Positions 1-9,370 are shown, numbered from the stretch's first letter. The stretch is 64,000 bases of DNA from Alkalicoccus chagannorensis DSM 18086 (GCF_000429725.1 NZ_AUCK01000001.1:186001-250000), one strand, 5' to 3'. Translations and numbers: made by a program. The notes: generated from the sequence alone by a model not told the origin.

Positions 1-113
1 TTGTTCTTGATACGGACGGAAAACAGCAGCTGGTCTATAAGCACGCGATCTCGACTTTCTCTCCCCAGCGTCATGTGCAGCTACAGCAGGAAAAACCAAC
101 TGCGCCTACGTAA
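1..113 (+). CDS. hfq: RNA chaperone Hfq, 3' end (partial)
   Basis: This is the last 36 codons of a gene that begins before the window; the frame starts at base 3 and ends at TAA 111-113. The peptide contains [13 protein letters not shown], the Sm2-type motif (YKHAIS) of Hfq, which in the hexamer contacts U-rich RNA and the neighbouring subunit. The short polar tail after the Sm fold (ending QEKPTAPT) is normal for Firmicute Hfq. Known of the family: a ring-shaped RNA chaperone for sRNA-mRNA pairing. In B. subtilis hfq also lies upstream of this chromosomal segment, which fits the synteny. Confidence 0.93.
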   Translation, partial: VLDTDGKQQLVYKHAISTFSPQRHVQLQQEKPTAPT

Positions 114-139
114 AGGCCCCCGCTTACGTGAAGTCGTGT

Positions 140-177
140 AATCCCCTTCAGACCAGCACTGGATCTGAGGGGGATTT
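140..177 (+). terminator. Rho-independent terminator after hfq
   Basis: AATCCCCTTCAGA (140-152) pairs with TCTGAGGGGGATT (164-176) with one weak pair, followed by a short T run. It lies 27 bp after the hfq stop and before hflX. Confidence 0.75.
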
Positions 178-264
178 TCGCAGTAGACCCCGGCAGTCAG
201 AAGGGTGCGTAAGAGGATTCGCTGCAGCAGGCCTACATAAAAGTAATTGAAGAAGGAGGAACCT

Positions 265-1506
265 ATGCCCTACAAAGAAAAAACGGTGATCACCGGAGTG
301 CACCGGCAGGGAACATCGGAAGAAGATTTTCACTATCGTCTGGAAGAACTGCGAGCACTTGCAGAAACTGCGGGAGGCGAAGTAGTGTGGACAATGACGC
401 AGACACTCAAGCACCCGAAAACAGGAACGTATCTCGGGAGTGGAAAACTGGAGGAATTGATGGAGGAGGCTGAAGCAGCGGAAGCCGATCTGATCGTCTT
501 TAATGATGAATTAACGCCGTCGCAGCTCAGGAACATCACGGCAGAAACGGAGATAGCCGTCATTGACCGTACGCAGCTGATCCTCGACATCTTCGCTCAG
601 CGTGCACAGTCCAGGGAGGGGAAGCTGCAAGTGGAGCTTGCACAGCTGAACTATACCCTGCCCCGCCTGCGCGGGCAGGGGAAAGTGCTCTCCCGTCTCG
701 GCGGCGGGATTGGTACCCGCGGCCCGGGTGAAACCAAGCTGGAGATGGACCAGCGCCACATCCGAAACAGAATGACGGAGATCCGCCGTCAGCTGGATCA
801 GACGGCGAGACATCGTATTCAGTACCGGGAACGCAGAAAGGAAAACAAGGCGTATCAAGTGGCGCTGATCGGCTATACAAACGCCGGAAAATCGACGATT
901 CTCCGCCGGCTGACGGATGCAGATGTGCTGGTCGAAAATCAGCTGTTCGCCACCCTCGATCCCACAACAAAAAAGATGGTGATGCCGTCCGGTTTTTCGT
1001 TTTTGATGACCGATACGGTCGGCTTCATCCAGCAGCTTCCGACGACGCTCATCGCAGCATTCCGCTCGACGCTTGAGGAAGTGAAAGAAGCCGACTACCT
1101 GGTGCACGTTGTCGATGCCTCCCACCCTGATGCAGCGAATCATGAGTCATCGGTGCACGAACTGCTTCAGGAGCTGGATGCTTCGCACATCCCTGTGCTG
1201 ACCGTATACAACAAGCGCGACCAGCTGCAGAAAGATTTCATCGCATCTTCGAGCAGGCATGCCATGCTCATCAGTGCGGTCGACGATGAGGATCTCCGTT
1301 CCTTTCTGGAAAGGCTTCAGGCAGCGGTGATGGACTCCTTCCAGCCGTATGTATCCCGATTCCCGGCGGCGGACGGAAAATGGCTGCACCGGCTGAAAGA
1401 AGAGACTATTATTCAGAAAGAACGATTCCATGAAGAAGATGAAACGTATGAAATCCAAGGCTATGTTTCCGACAATGCTGCGATTTACTACGAAATGCAA
1501 AAATAG
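265..1506 (+). CDS. hflX: GTPase HflX
   Basis: A 413-residue ribosome-associated GTPase of the HflX family (B. subtilis YnbA), thought to bind and split stalled 50S/70S ribosomes. The N-terminal HflX domain carries the glycine-rich GGGIGTRGPGETKLE stretch near residue 155, followed by a basic coiled linker. The G domain shows G1 GYTNAGKS near residue 210, G3 DTVGF and G4 NKRD. ATG 265 is chosen because AAGGAGG (253-259) sits six bases upstream; the longer frame from TTG 247 lacks a ribosome-binding site. It is followed by its own terminator, and ynbB is next, as in B. subtilis. Confidence 0.95.
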   Translation: MPYKEKTVITGVHRQGTSEEDFHYRLEELRALAETAGGEVVWTMTQTLKHPKTGTYLGSGKLEELMEEAEAAEADLIVFNDELTPSQLRNITAETEIAVIDRTQLILDIFAQRAQSREGKLQVELAQLNYTLPRLRGQGKVLSRLGGGIGTRGPGETKLEMDQRHIRNRMTEIRRQLDQTARHRIQYRERRKENKAYQVALIGYTNAGKSTILRRLTDADVLVENQLFATLDPTTKKMVMPSGFSFLMTDTVGFIQQLPTTLIAAFRSTLEEVKEADYLVHVVDASHPDAANHESSVHELLQELDASHIPVLTVYNKRDQLQKDFIASSSRHAMLISAVDDEDLRSFLERLQAAVMDSFQPYVSRFPAADGKWLHRLKEETIIQKERFHEEDETYEIQGYVSDNAAIYYEMQK

Positions 1507-1520
1507 AAGGGTGGGTACAG

Positions 1521-1541
1521 AACCGCTGCGGCGGTTCTTTT
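1521..1541 (+). terminator. Short terminator after hflX
   Basis: AACCGC-tgcg-GCGGTT followed by CTTTT. It ends just before the first possible ynbB start, so it may also attenuate read-through into ynbB. Confidence 0.55.
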
Positions 1542-1543
1542 AT

Positions 1544-2788
1544 ATGACGAATTGGATGAAAGAAGCAGAAGAGATACAACGCAGTCTCGCAGCCTCGTTC
1601 GAGCGGATTGGACAGGTGGTCGAAGCCAACCAGCGGAAAGTGCTGCAGGCGTTCAGAAGCAGACAGGTATCCGATTTTCATTTCCAGGAAATAACAGGAT
1701 ATGGATATGACGACAGCGGCCGGGAGGTGCTGGAGCAGGTGTACGCAGACGTCTTTGGTGCAGAAGCTGCGCTCGTCCGTCCTCAGTTTGTATCGGGAAC
1801 CCACGCAATCAGTACAGCCTTGTTTGGACTGCTCCGCCCGGGCCAGGAACTTCTTTACATAACAGGAGCCCCGTACGATACGCTGGAAGAAGTTATCGGC
1901 ATCCGCAGCGGAGTGGAGAATCAAGGAACGCTGAAGGATTTTGACATCAAGTATGACCAGGTTCCTCTGCGCGAAAACAACATTGATATTCCTGCTGTGC
2001 TGGCGAGGATCCGCCGGGAGACCCGTGTAGTCGGAATTCAGCGGTCGCGGGGATATGACGACCGTCGTTCCATTCCTATCGAGGAAATCCGGGAGGCTGT
2101 CGCCGCTGTTAAAAAGAAGCATCCTCACGTCTACGTGTTTGTCGACAACTGCTATGGAGAATTTGTCGAGCGGGAAGAACCTCCAGCAGCTGGTGCTGAT
2201 ATCACGGCCGGTTCGTTAATAAAAAACCCGGGGGGAGGCCTGGTGCGGACCGGGAGCTACCTCGCTGGAACGAAGGAAGCTGTGGACCGCTGTGCTTATG
2301 CATTGACCGCGCCCGGTATTGGTGCGGAGGGAGGCGCATCTCTCGGTATTTTGAGGGAAATGTTTCAAGGTCTTTTTCTTGCTCCGCACACGGTCGGAGA
2401 AGCCTGGAAAGGGGCGGAATTTACCGCTGCGCTCCTCCAGCGGGCAGGAATGGAAACAGATCCTGCGCCTGGAGGGCATCGTACGGACTTGATCCAATCC
2501 GTCTCGTTTCCGGAGGCAGATACGATGATCGCTTTTTGCCAGGAAATCCAGGCCGGCTCGCCGATTGATGCGCACGTCCGTCCTCAGCCTTCTTATATGC
2601 CTGGCTATGAGCATGACGTGATTATGGCCGCTGGTACCTTCATACAGGGCGCGAGCATTGAACTGTCTGCGGATGGACCACTCCGTCCTCCCTACAGAGC
2701 GTACATTCAAGGGGGACTCACCTTTGAGCACGTCAAGATTGCCGTATTGGATGCCGTCATAGAATTGGATAAATCAGGAAAGATATAA
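1544..2788 (+). CDS. ynbB: PLP-dependent methionine gamma-lyase-like protein (YnbB family)
   Basis: About 415 residues, the usual length of the YnbB family of fold-type I PLP enzymes, often annotated as methionine gamma-lyase-like or aluminium resistance protein. Seen: the cofactor phosphate-binding stretch VSGTHAIS near residue 87, VFVDNCYGEF with the ring-stacking Asp, and the probable Schiff-base Lys in SLIKNPGGG. The substrate is not known from sequence. The start is uncertain: ATG 1544 and ATG 1556 are both in frame and neither has a good ribosome-binding site, because the hflX terminator lies directly upstream. In B. subtilis the next genes are glnR and glnA; here glnA follows directly. 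Confidence 0.85.
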   Translation: MTNWMKEAEEIQRSLAASFERIGQVVEANQRKVLQAFRSRQVSDFHFQEITGYGYDDSGREVLEQVYADVFGAEAALVRPQFVSGTHAISTALFGLLRPGQELLYITGAPYDTLEEVIGIRSGVENQGTLKDFDIKYDQVPLRENNIDIPAVLARIRRETRVVGIQRSRGYDDRRSIPIEEIREAVAAVKKKHPHVYVFVDNCYGEFVEREEPPAAGADITAGSLIKNPGGGLVRTGSYLAGTKEAVDRCAYALTAPGIGAEGGASLGILREMFQGLFLAPHTVGEAWKGAEFTAALLQRAGMETDPAPGGHRTDLIQSVSFPEADTMIAFCQEIQAGSPIDAHVRPQPSYMPGYEHDVIMAAGTFIQGASIELSADGPLRPPYRAYIQGGLTFEHVKIAVLDAVIELDKSGKI

Positions 2789-2900
2789 CGTCAATCAGGT
2801 GCGTGAGCCGGAGAAAAAGGACATAAACGACAGTCTCCTCGTTTTCATCGGCCCTATTCGGCAGATTTCCTTCCTCAAAAGCCAGAATAAACGCAGATCG

Positions 2901-2934
2901 TTGTCAGAAAATTTGTTTGTAAGATAATCTGACA
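2901..2934 (+). promoter_or_regulatory. glnA promoter with GlnR/TnrA-type operator
   Basis: TGTAAGATAATCTGACA at 2918-2934 matches the GlnR/TnrA consensus TGTNA-N7-TNACA exactly. It overlaps a possible -10 (GATAAT 2923-2928) placed 16 bases after TTGTCA (2901-2906). Inference: nitrogen-responsive repression of glnA, as in B. subtilis glnRA. Confidence 0.75.
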
Positions 2935-2983
2935 ATGTAATACACAGCCGGACGCTCCTGCTGTACGATACAACTATCGCATC

Positions 2984-3007
2984 GAACAGGGAAATCGTTC
3001 CCTGTTC
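2984..3007 (+). other. Perfect hairpin in the glnA 5' leader
   Basis: GAACAGGGAA-atcg-TTCCCTGTTC, ten perfect pairs with a 4-base loop, lies 16 bases before the glnA ribosome-binding site. There is no T run, so it is not an ordinary terminator. It could stabilise the mRNA or act as an operator. Confidence 0.5.
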
Positions 3008-3040
3008 ATGTACAGCATATTGAAGGAGGAGAATGATTGC

Positions 3041-4384
3041 ATGGCACAAAATACCCGCGAAGACATTCTAAGAATGGCAGATGAGGAGAACGTAAAATTT
3101 ATCCGTCTCCAGTTTACAGATCTGCTGGGAACAATCAAGAACGTTGAAATTCCAATGGATCAGCTTGAGAAAGCGCTCGACAATCTGATGATGTTTGACG
3201 GGTCTTCCATCGAAGGCTTTGTCCGCATTGAGGAATCAGATATGTACCTGCACCCGGATCTTGATACATGGGTGATCTTCCCGTGGACACCGGAAAAAGG
3301 GAAAGTAGCACGACTCATCTGTGATGTACACAATCCGGATCGGGATCGTACCCCATTTGCAGGCGACCCGCGCGGCGTTCTGAAAAAAGTTCTCAAAGAA
3401 GCGGAAGACCTTGGTTTCTCTGACTTCAACATCGGACCTGAACCAGAATTCTTCTTATTCAAAAATGACGAAAAGGGCGAGCCTACGCTCGAACTGAATG
3501 ATAAAGGCGGCTACTTCGACCTGGCTCCAACGGACCTTGGTGAAAACTGCCGTCGTGATATCGTACTGGAACTGGAGGATATGGGCTTTGAAATCGAAGC
3601 ATCCCACCACGAAGTGGCTCCGGGTCAGCACGAGATCGACTTCAAGTATGCTGATGCTGTTACAACGGCCGATAACATTCAGACATTTAAGCTCGTTGTT
3701 AAAACGATCGCACGAAAGCACGGGCTGCATGCCACATTCATGCCTAAGCCGCTTTTCGGAGTGAACGGGAACGGGATGCATGCGAACATGTCCCTGTTCA
3801 AGAGCGCGAAGGACAATGCTTTCTATGATGACAGCACGACAACAGAGCTGAGTGAGACAGCCATGCAGTTCATGGCAGGGATTCTTAAGCACGCGGATGC
3901 GTTTACCGCAATCACGAACCCGACGGTAAACTCCTACAAGCGCCTTGTTCCAGGCTATGAAGCACCGTGTTATATCGCCTGGTCTATGCGTAACCGCTCC
4001 CCGCTGGTACGCGTTCCTTCCTCCCGCGGTCTGAGTACACGTATTGAAGTGCGGAGCGTTGACCCTGCAGCGAACCCTTATCTCGCTATGGCAGCACTTC
4101 TCGCAGCAGGCCTGGACGGCGTTCGCAACAACTTGACGCCACCGGAAGAAACGAACCAGAATATTTATGCGATGAACGCCGAAGAGCGCGAAGCAGAAAA
4201 CATCCAAGCGCTGCCTGGTTCACTGAAAGAAGCGATTGAAGCGCTTGCGAAAAACGACATTATCAAGAACTCTCTTGGAACGCACGTAGTGGAACACTTC
4301 GTGGAATCCAAAGAAATTGAGTGGGAGATGTTCAACACCCAGGTTCACCCTTGGGAGCGTGAACAGTACCTGCAGCAGTATTAA
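3041..4384 (+). CDS. glnA: Glutamine synthetase type I
   Basis: A 447-residue ATP-dependent glutamate-ammonia ligase, the length of the Firmicute GSI-alpha class, forming dodecamers in the cytoplasm. Seen: beta-grasp N domain, [18 protein letters not shown] (with the Arg used in GSI-alpha feedback control), the [12 protein letters not shown] and [10 protein letters not shown] metal/glutamate segments, the [15 protein letters not shown] region and [17 protein letters not shown] with the flap Glu/Asn. There is no adenylylation-loop Tyr, as expected. ATG 3041 follows AAGGAGGAG (3023-3031). A GlnR/TnrA-type box lies upstream, but the usual glnR gene is absent between ynbB and glnA. Confidence 0.97.
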   Translation: MAQNTREDILRMADEENVKFIRLQFTDLLGTIKNVEIPMDQLEKALDNLMMFDGSSIEGFVRIEESDMYLHPDLDTWVIFPWTPEKGKVARLICDVHNPDRDRTPFAGDPRGVLKKVLKEAEDLGFSDFNIGPEPEFFLFKNDEKGEPTLELNDKGGYFDLAPTDLGENCRRDIVLELEDMGFEIEASHHEVAPGQHEIDFKYADAVTTADNIQTFKLVVKTIARKHGLHATFMPKPLFGVNGNGMHANMSLFKSAKDNAFYDDSTTTELSETAMQFMAGILKHADAFTAITNPTVNSYKRLVPGYEAPCYIAWSMRNRSPLVRVPSSRGLSTRIEVRSVDPAANPYLAMAALLAAGLDGVRNNLTPPEETNQNIYAMNAEEREAENIQALPGSLKEAIEALAKNDIIKNSLGTHVVEHFVESKEIEWEMFNTQVHPWEREQYLQQY

Positions 4385-4428
4385 TACTATCCAGCAGATG
4401 CTGGTAGTATAAACAAGGTCCAAATCAC

Positions 4429-4472
4429 AAACGCTTCCGATTATCCTGAGTAGGATAGTCGGAAGCGTTTTT
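4429..4472 (+). terminator. Terminator after glnA
   Basis: AAACGCTTCCGAtTATCCT pairs with AGGATAgTCGGAAGCGTTT around a GAGT loop and ends in T5. A second hairpin (4384-4410, CCAGC-agat-GCTGG with flanks) overlaps the glnA stop. I see no gene from 4473 to about 4655. Confidence 0.85.
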
Positions 4473-4673
4473 GCATGCAGATAGTAACGGCCCTGCTATG
4501 TGGCGGGAGGCTGTCGTCAGCGAGCGAGAAGCGGCGACTGCTGCTGTCGATGGCTCTGGTGCCGACGTGTGCTGAAGCCACCTGCAGTGGAAAGGATGTT
4601 TAAAAGCAAAAAAGCAGGGGAAGATTTCCTGTAGACCCTATAAAGGGATTATCCCATCGGAGGTGCTTGAGTT

Positions 4674-4868
4674 ATGGATATTATCGTCACTTACATTACA
4701 GGAGAAAACAGCAGCGGCAATGTGATCTGGGATCACAACCACGAAAAAACGAAGCAGCTCTCCATTCCTGATGATAAAATTGAAGATGATGTGTACGTAG
4801 AGGAGAAACTTGCTGAGGAAGTACCTGATACGAACATCAAACTGGTGAAATACGAAAAGGTGACGTAA
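4674..4868 (+). CDS. Small acidic protein of unknown function
   Basis: A 64-residue ORF starting at ATG 4674, with GGAGG ten bases upstream and a strong terminator downstream. The product is acidic and hydrophilic (many Asp, Glu and Lys), with no transmembrane segment or Cys. I do not recognise the family. It stands alone between glnA and lexA; the spacing and ribosome-binding site favour a real gene. Confidence 0.55.
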   Translation: MDIIVTYITGENSSGNVIWDHNHEKTKQLSIPDDKIEDDVYVEEKLAEEVPDTNIKLVKYEKVT

Positions 4869-4920
4869 GCGGCAGAAATGCACTGCTGTATGCAGCGTGA
4901 CTGCCTGACGGAAAATCCTA

Positions 4921-4962
4921 AAAAAAGAGGCGTTCCCATAATGTTGGGGACGCCTCTTTTTT
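4921..4962. terminator. Bidirectional terminator between the small ORF and lexA
   Basis: AAAAAAGAGGCGTTCCC pairs with GGGGACGCCTCTTTTTT, giving an A run and a T run on either side. It can serve the + strand small ORF and the - strand lexA. Confidence 0.85.
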
Positions 4963-5009
4963 AGGTAATGTGAAATGGTACGCTTCTCTTCCGCAGTCAA
5001 AGCTCCCCG

Positions 5010-5633
5010 TTAATGCAGGGAACGGAATACGCCCACTACTTTCCCGAGAATATGCACGTAATCAAGCAGGATAGGATCGAGGGAAGCGTTCTCCGGCTGA
5101 AGCCGGAAGTGGTTTTCCTCTTTAAAGAACCGTTTTACCGTAGCCTCATTCTCTTCGGTCATCGCGACAACGATGTCGCCGTTATCCGCATGACTCTGCT
5201 GCGCGACGACAACGTAATCGCCGTCAAAAATACCAGCTTCAATCATCGAATCCCCTTCAATTTCAAGAATAAACGACTGATGATCCTGCACCATGTTCGC
5301 AGGCATCGGCATATACTCCTCCACATTTTCAACAGCAGTAATCGGAGATCCGGCAGTAACTTTACCAATAACCGGAACCTGGATCGAAGCCGTTTTAGGA
5401 AGGGACTGTGCGTCTTCTTCCGGATCTGTTACTTCGATGGCACGAGGTTTTGTCGGATCGCGCCGGATGAGTCCTTTTTTCTCCAGTCGGGAGAGATGCC
5501 CGTGCACGGTAGAACTCGATGCGAGACCGACTGCTTCTCCGATTTCCCTGACAGACGGCGGATATCCTTTTTCACGAACTTCCGCCCGGATAAATTCAAT
5601 AATTGCTTCCTGTCGTACGGATAGTTTTGTCAT
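5010..5633 (-). CDS. lexA: SOS repressor LexA
   Basis: A 207-residue SOS transcriptional repressor, full family length. The N-terminal winged helix-turn-helix spans about residues 1-65 ([24 protein letters not shown]). The C-terminal S24 latent protease contains the Ala-Gly self-cleavage bond in [10 protein letters not shown], catalytic Ser in [16 protein letters not shown] (about residue 130) and Lys in EATVKRFF (about residue 168). RecA-stimulated autocleavage derepresses the SOS genes. It is divergent from yneA-yneB-ynzC across an intergenic region with several LexA-type boxes, one inside its own promoter spacer, so it is predicted to be autoregulated. Confidence 0.97.
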   Translation of the reverse strand: MTKLSVRQEAIIEFIRAEVREKGYPPSVREIGEAVGLASSSTVHGHLSRLEKKGLIRRDPTKPRAIEVTDPEEDAQSLPKTASIQVPVIGKVTAGSPITAVENVEEYMPMPANMVQDHQSFILEIEGDSMIEAGIFDGDYVVVAQQSHADNGDIVVAMTEENEATVKRFFKEENHFRLQPENASLDPILLDYVHILGKVVGVFRSLH

Positions 5634-5696
5634 TTCTGCACCTACCTTTATAAAAATGTATTATTTCGTCATCCTGTCATCGAAACAATATGAATA

Positions 5697-5725
5697 ATCA
5701 TATCATGAGAACACAGGTTTTGCAA
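5697..5725 (-). promoter_or_regulatory. lexA promoter with LexA-type box
   Basis: On the - strand, TTGCAA, a 17-base spacer and TATGAT. The spacer contains an imperfect SOS box (GAAC-N4-GTT-type half-sites, 5708-5721). A second imperfect box (CAAACGTTCGTTCT) lies at 5723-5736. Confidence 0.7.
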
Positions 5726-5745
5726 ACGTTCGTTCTAATTGGGTG

Positions 5746-5803
5746 TTGACACGAACTTTCGTTCCGGTTATGATCAGTATACAGGAACGCGAACATTTAT
5801 TCT
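5746..5803 (+). promoter_or_regulatory. yneA-yneB-ynzC promoter with LexA boxes
   Basis: TTGACA (5746-5751), exactly 17 bases, TATGAT (5769-5774). The spacer is filled by CGAACTTTCGTTCC (5752-5765), a near-perfect Bacillus SOS box (CGAAC-N4-GTTCG). A further imperfect box, CGAACATTTATTCT, lies at 5790-5803. LexA bound here would cover the promoter. Confidence 0.85.
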
Positions 5804-5822
5804 CAGAACGGAGGGGAACGAA

Positions 5823-6125
5823 ATGAAGCAGCTATTCAAGAACGGAACCTGGTTTATCTGGGTGCTTTCGATAGGTTTTACAGTTGGGGGACTCTATGCC
5901 GCTGCAGATAACGAGACCGAAGACAGCACCCTCCATCAAGAAGTCGTTGTCAGTGAAGGGGATTCCCTCTGGAAGATCGCAGATGACGTTTCGGACGGCA
6001 TGGACTTGAAAACAGAAGAAACGGTACAATGGCTGAAGAAACACAATAACCTCGACGGAGCGGTCGTCCACCCCGGACAGTCGCTCACGGTACCGTCGAC
6101 AATGAATGGAGTGGCAGCAGATTGA
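5823..6125 (+). CDS. yneA: SOS cell-division suppressor YneA (LysM)
   Basis: 100 residues with an N-terminal transmembrane/signal segment (WFIWVLSIGFTVGGLYAA) and an extracytoplasmic LysM-like domain (VSEGDSLWKIADDVS ... VVHPGQSLTVP). This is the architecture of YneA, which delays division during the SOS response. ATG 5823 follows GGAGGGG. Its stop overlaps the yneB start by four bases. It is directly behind the LexA-controlled promoter, which supports the role. Confidence 0.9.
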   Translation: MKQLFKNGTWFIWVLSIGFTVGGLYAAADNETEDSTLHQEVVVSEGDSLWKIADDVSDGMDLKTEETVQWLKKHNNLDGAVVHPGQSLTVPSTMNGVAAD

Positions 6126-6802
6126 AAGCCGTCATATATGCGAGGGTAAGCACAGATAAAGATGCACAGCAGTCCTCCCTTGTGAGGCAAAAAGAGGAAC
6201 TGATCGAAGCTGCTGCGAAGCAGGGGATTGAGGCGGCCGCAGTATTTGAAGAACAAGCGAGCGGGTACGAGATTGACCGTCCGGAACTTCTGGATATGCT
6301 GGAGTTCATTAAGAAGGAAGGCGTCCGGGTGGTGTATATTCAGGATGAAACGAGACTTGGGCGGGGACATGCACGGATGGCGCTCATCCATCAGCTCCAT
6401 AAGCTGAACTGCCGTATTCATACCCTTCAGGATCACGGGGAACTTCAAGTGTCAGAAACGGATACGATGGTGCTCGACATCGTCTCTATTGTGGAGGAAT
6501 ACCAGCGGAAGCTTCACAATGCAAAAATTAAGCGCGGCATGAAAAAAGCGGTGGAAAAAGGCTATGAGCCCCACCGCCATCTGCTCCGGGGTAATGGAGG
6601 AAGAAACCGCGAAGATGTTCCAATCGACGAAGTGGAGAAGCTGAAACGGCAGGGAATGACCTTCCGCGATATTACCGTCATGCTTCAGGGGCTCGGCTAC
6701 AATGTTTCAAGGGCGACTATTCACCGCCGCTACAAGGAGTATCAGGCAGAACAATTGAAATCAGCTGACACCTCCGGTATGATAGATACCAGCAATCTAT
6801 AG
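6122..6802 (+). CDS. yneB: Serine recombinase YneB
   Basis: 226 residues of the resolvase/invertase family. The N-terminal catalytic domain shows AVIYARVSTDKD with the nucleophile Ser at about residue 9 and the downstream QDETRLGRGHARMAL Arg cluster. A C-terminal helix-turn-helix-like region contains VSRATIHRRYKEY. It starts at TTG 6122 inside the yneA stop, so it is translationally coupled. It is the middle gene of the conserved SOS operon yneA-yneB-ynzC and not a sign of a mobile element. Its exact DNA target is unknown. Confidence 0.9.
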   Translation: MKAVIYARVSTDKDAQQSSLVRQKEELIEAAAKQGIEAAAVFEEQASGYEIDRPELLDMLEFIKKEGVRVVYIQDETRLGRGHARMALIHQLHKLNCRIHTLQDHGELQVSETDTMVLDIVSIVEEYQRKLHNAKIKRGMKKAVEKGYEPHRHLLRGNGGRNREDVPIDEVEKLKRQGMTFRDITVMLQGLGYNVSRATIHRRYKEYQAEQLKSADTSGMIDTSNL

Positions 6803-6812
6803 GAGGAATAGC

Positions 6813-7046
6813 ATGATCAGTCAGGATAAGCTCAATCGTATTAACGAACTTGCACGTAAGTCCAAGCAGGAAGGACTGAGCTTAAAAGAACAGAAGGAAC
6901 AGAAAGAGCTGCGCCAGGAGTATCTGGACAACGTACGCAGTTCATTCCGGAATCAGTTAAATTCCGTAAAAGTCGTTGACGAAGAAGGCACGGACGTCAC
7001 GCCCGAGAAACTGAAAAAGGAAAAAGCGCAGCGGGGCCTCCATTAA
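6813..7046 (+). CDS. ynzC: DUF896 protein YnzC
   Basis: 77 residues of the DUF896/UPF0291 family: two helices rich in Lys and Glu (LNRINELARKSKQEGLSLKE...QKELRQEYLD). ATG 6813 follows AGGAGGAA. It is the third gene of the SOS operon, as in B. subtilis. Its molecular function is not established. Confidence 0.9.
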   Translation: MISQDKLNRINELARKSKQEGLSLKEQKEQKELRQEYLDNVRSSFRNQLNSVKVVDEEGTDVTPEKLKKEKAQRGLH

Positions 7047-7086
7047 TTCGGGCCGTCAGCAGCAGCTTCTCTTCATACGGTAAAAC

Positions 7087-7121
7087 ATGATGCCCCGCGT
7101 ACCGCGATGGGGCATCATTTT
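7087..7121. terminator. Terminator after ynzC
   Basis: ATGATGCCCC pairs with GGGGCATCAT, followed by TTTT. It lies about 40 bases past the ynzC stop. Confidence 0.75.
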
Positions 7122-7217
7122 CATGAGCACGAAAAAAGAAACGTTCGATTTTTCCGTGTGGAAGGACATGGGGCCGCCTGCTTCCTGATGAGCGGGACCA
7201 AAAAAGTCCTGGCGGGA

Positions 7218-7287
7218 CAAAGGATGCCATCCTTTGTTTATAAACTGAACAAAAGTGGTTGTAAGCCCTTGTAGAAACATTTATGAT
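7218..7287 (+). promoter_or_regulatory. tkt promoter with upstream palindrome
   Basis: TTGTAA (7259-7264), 17 bases, TATGAT (7282-7287). Upstream, CAAAGGATG-C-CATCCTTTG (7218-7236) is a perfect 9-bp inverted repeat with a one-base centre. It is placed like an operator, but I know of no regulator for it. Confidence 0.65.
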
Positions 7288-7332
7288 AAAATGAGAACGG
7301 CTGTTGAATCCAATAACAAAGTGAGGGTGTTA

Positions 7333-9327
7333 ATGAACATGACTACATCAGTAGAAGAACTGTCGATCAACACAATCCGAACGCTGTCCATCGACAGCAT
7401 TGAAAAGGCAAATTCTGGTCATCCTGGTATGCCGATGGGAGCTGCTCCCATGGCGTACAAACTGTTTACAGAATTCATGCAGCATAATCCGTCCAACCCG
7501 GACTGGTTCAACCGTGACCGCTTTATTCTTTCCGCCGGGCATGGCTCCATGCTTCTGTACAGCCTGCTCCATTTACAAGGGTACGACGTTACGATGGATG
7601 ATTTAAAATCGTTCCGTCAGTGGGGTTCCAGAACACCAGGTCATCCTGAGTTCGGCCACACACCAGGGGTAGAAGCGACAACAGGACCACTCGGACAAGG
7701 GTTTGCCATGTCGGTCGGATTCGCTATGGCAGAAGCACACCTGGCGGCTACATACAACAAGGAAGGATATCCGGTAGTCGACCACTATACGTACAGCATC
7801 TGCGGCGATGGTGATTTGATGGAAGGGGTTTCAGCGGAAGCGGCTTCCCTCGCTGGTCATCTGCAGCTCGGTAAGCTGATTGTCATGTATGACTCCAATG
7901 ACATCTCGCTGGACGGTGATCTCCACCAGTCCTTCTCCGAGGACGTTCAATCCCGTTTTGAAGCTTACGGATGGCAGGTCATCCGAGTGGAGGACGGAAA
8001 CGATCTCGGTGCTGTTACAAAGGCGCTGGAAGATGCTAAGCAGGATCCACGTCCAACCATGATTGAAGTGAAAACGGTCATAGGCTTCGGTTCTCCGAAC
8101 AAGAGCGGTAAGTCAGACTCCCACGGTGCTCCACTTGGAGAAGAGGAAGCTGATGCAGCGAAGAAAGCATACGGCTGGGGATACAAAGAAAAATTCTATA
8201 TTCCTGAAGAAGTCCAGGAGCATTTCGATTCCTTAAAGGAGAAGGGAAGCAAGTCGGAAGAGCAGTGGAACAAGCTTGTTGAAGACTATGAGCAAGCTTA
8301 TCCAGAACTCGGCCGACAGTTCCGCGATGCAAGGGAAGGCAGGCTTCCTGAAGGTTGGGACAAAGATATCCCGGTATACGAAGCCGGCAGCAGTGCTGCT
8401 ACCCGTGCTTCCGGAGGCGAAGTGCTTAACGCCGCAGCGAAAAACGTCCCATCTATTTTTGGTGGTTCGGCCGATCTTGCTACTTCCAATAAAACGATGC
8501 TCAAAGGGGAAGATGATTTTTCCCGCAACAATTACGCAGGACGCAACATCTGGTTCGGAGTGCGGGAATTCGCCATGACCGCAGCAGTCAACGGCATGAC
8601 GCTTCACGGCGGGCTTCATCCCTACGGGGCAACGTTCTTTGTCTTCTCGGATTACCTGAGACCTGCGCTTCGTCTCGCTGCGCTGATGAAGATCCCATCC
8701 ACGTTCGTCTTCACACATGACAGCATCGCTGTCGGAGAAGACGGCCCGACCCATGAACCAGTCGAACAGCTGCCTTCGCTGCGTGCCGTACCGAACTTGT
8801 CTCTTATCCGTCCGGCAGATGGCAATGAAACAGCTGCTGCTTGGCGCTGTGCGCTTGAATCGACAGATCAGCCTACCGCGCTTGTACTGACACGTCAGGG
8901 TCTGCCGACGCTGCAAACAACGGCCGATCGTGCAGAGGAAGGCGTCCGCCGCGGAGCGTATGTGGTCAGTGATGCTGAGGGAGAACCGGAAGGCCTCCTG
9001 CTGGCTTCAGGTTCTGAAGTGTCGCTTGCTGTAGAAACACAGGCAAAGCTCCGTGAAGAAGGGATCGAGACACGTGTGATTTCGATGCCGAGCTGGGATC
9101 GTTTTGACAAGCAGTCGGATGAATACAAAGAGAGCGTGCTTCCTTCCCATATCACGAAACGTCTCGGTATGGAAGTTGCTGCTTCTCTCGGCTGGGAACG
9201 CTACACAGGCATTCAGGGTGATGTTCTCGCCATCGATACGTTCGGAGCTTCTGCTCCCGGAGGGGAAATCATGGAAAAGTACGGATTCACTCCGGAGAAC
9301 GCAGCATCCCGTTTTAAAAAGATGTAA
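7333..9327 (+). CDS. tkt: Transketolase
   Basis: About 664 residues, the full length of transketolase, which moves two-carbon ketol units in the pentose phosphate pathway using thiamine diphosphate and Mg. Seen: [15 protein letters not shown] near the N-terminus, the thiamine-binding [13 protein letters not shown]...YDSND motif, the pyrimidine-domain [16 protein letters not shown] and the C-terminal swivel domain. ATG 7333 and ATG 7339 are both in frame; GAGGG (7323-7327) favours 7339 slightly. A good promoter lies directly upstream. tkt then yneF is the B. subtilis order, with sirA absent here. Confidence 0.97.
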   Translation: MNMTTSVEELSINTIRTLSIDSIEKANSGHPGMPMGAAPMAYKLFTEFMQHNPSNPDWFNRDRFILSAGHGSMLLYSLLHLQGYDVTMDDLKSFRQWGSRTPGHPEFGHTPGVEATTGPLGQGFAMSVGFAMAEAHLAATYNKEGYPVVDHYTYSICGDGDLMEGVSAEAASLAGHLQLGKLIVMYDSNDISLDGDLHQSFSEDVQSRFEAYGWQVIRVEDGNDLGAVTKALEDAKQDPRPTMIEVKTVIGFGSPNKSGKSDSHGAPLGEEEADAAKKAYGWGYKEKFYIPEEVQEHFDSLKEKGSKSEEQWNKLVEDYEQAYPELGRQFRDAREGRLPEGWDKDIPVYEAGSSAATRASGGEVLNAAAKNVPSIFGGSADLATSNKTMLKGEDDFSRNNYAGRNIWFGVREFAMTAAVNGMTLHGGLHPYGATFFVFSDYLRPALRLAALMKIPSTFVFTHDSIAVGEDGPTHEPVEQLPSLRAVPNLSLIRPADGNETAAAWRCALESTDQPTALVLTRQGLPTLQTTADRAEEGVRRGAYVVSDAEGEPEGLLLASGSEVSLAVETQAKLREEGIETRVISMPSWDRFDKQSDEYKESVLPSHITKRLGMEVAASLGWERYTGIQGDVLAIDTFGASAPGGEIMEKYGFTPENAASRFKKM

Positions 9328-9342
9328 TCGAAAACGTCACCT

Positions 9343-9370
9343 TTGCAAAATTTCATCATTCATGTATACT
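9343..9370 (+). promoter_or_regulatory. yneF promoter
   Basis: TTGCAA (9343-9348), 16 bases, TATACT (9365-9370), located in the tkt-yneF gap. Confidence 0.6.

Noticed and set aside
511-1143. Long antisense ORFs inside hflX, glnA, citB, ypsC, parE and parC
   Set aside because: These are shadows of strongly coding genes in GC-rich frames, without ribosome-binding sites or known domains.
6122-6802. yneB as evidence of a transposon or prophage
   Set aside because: It sits in the conserved SOS operon yneA-yneB-ynzC, with no other mobile-element gene or terminal repeat nearby.
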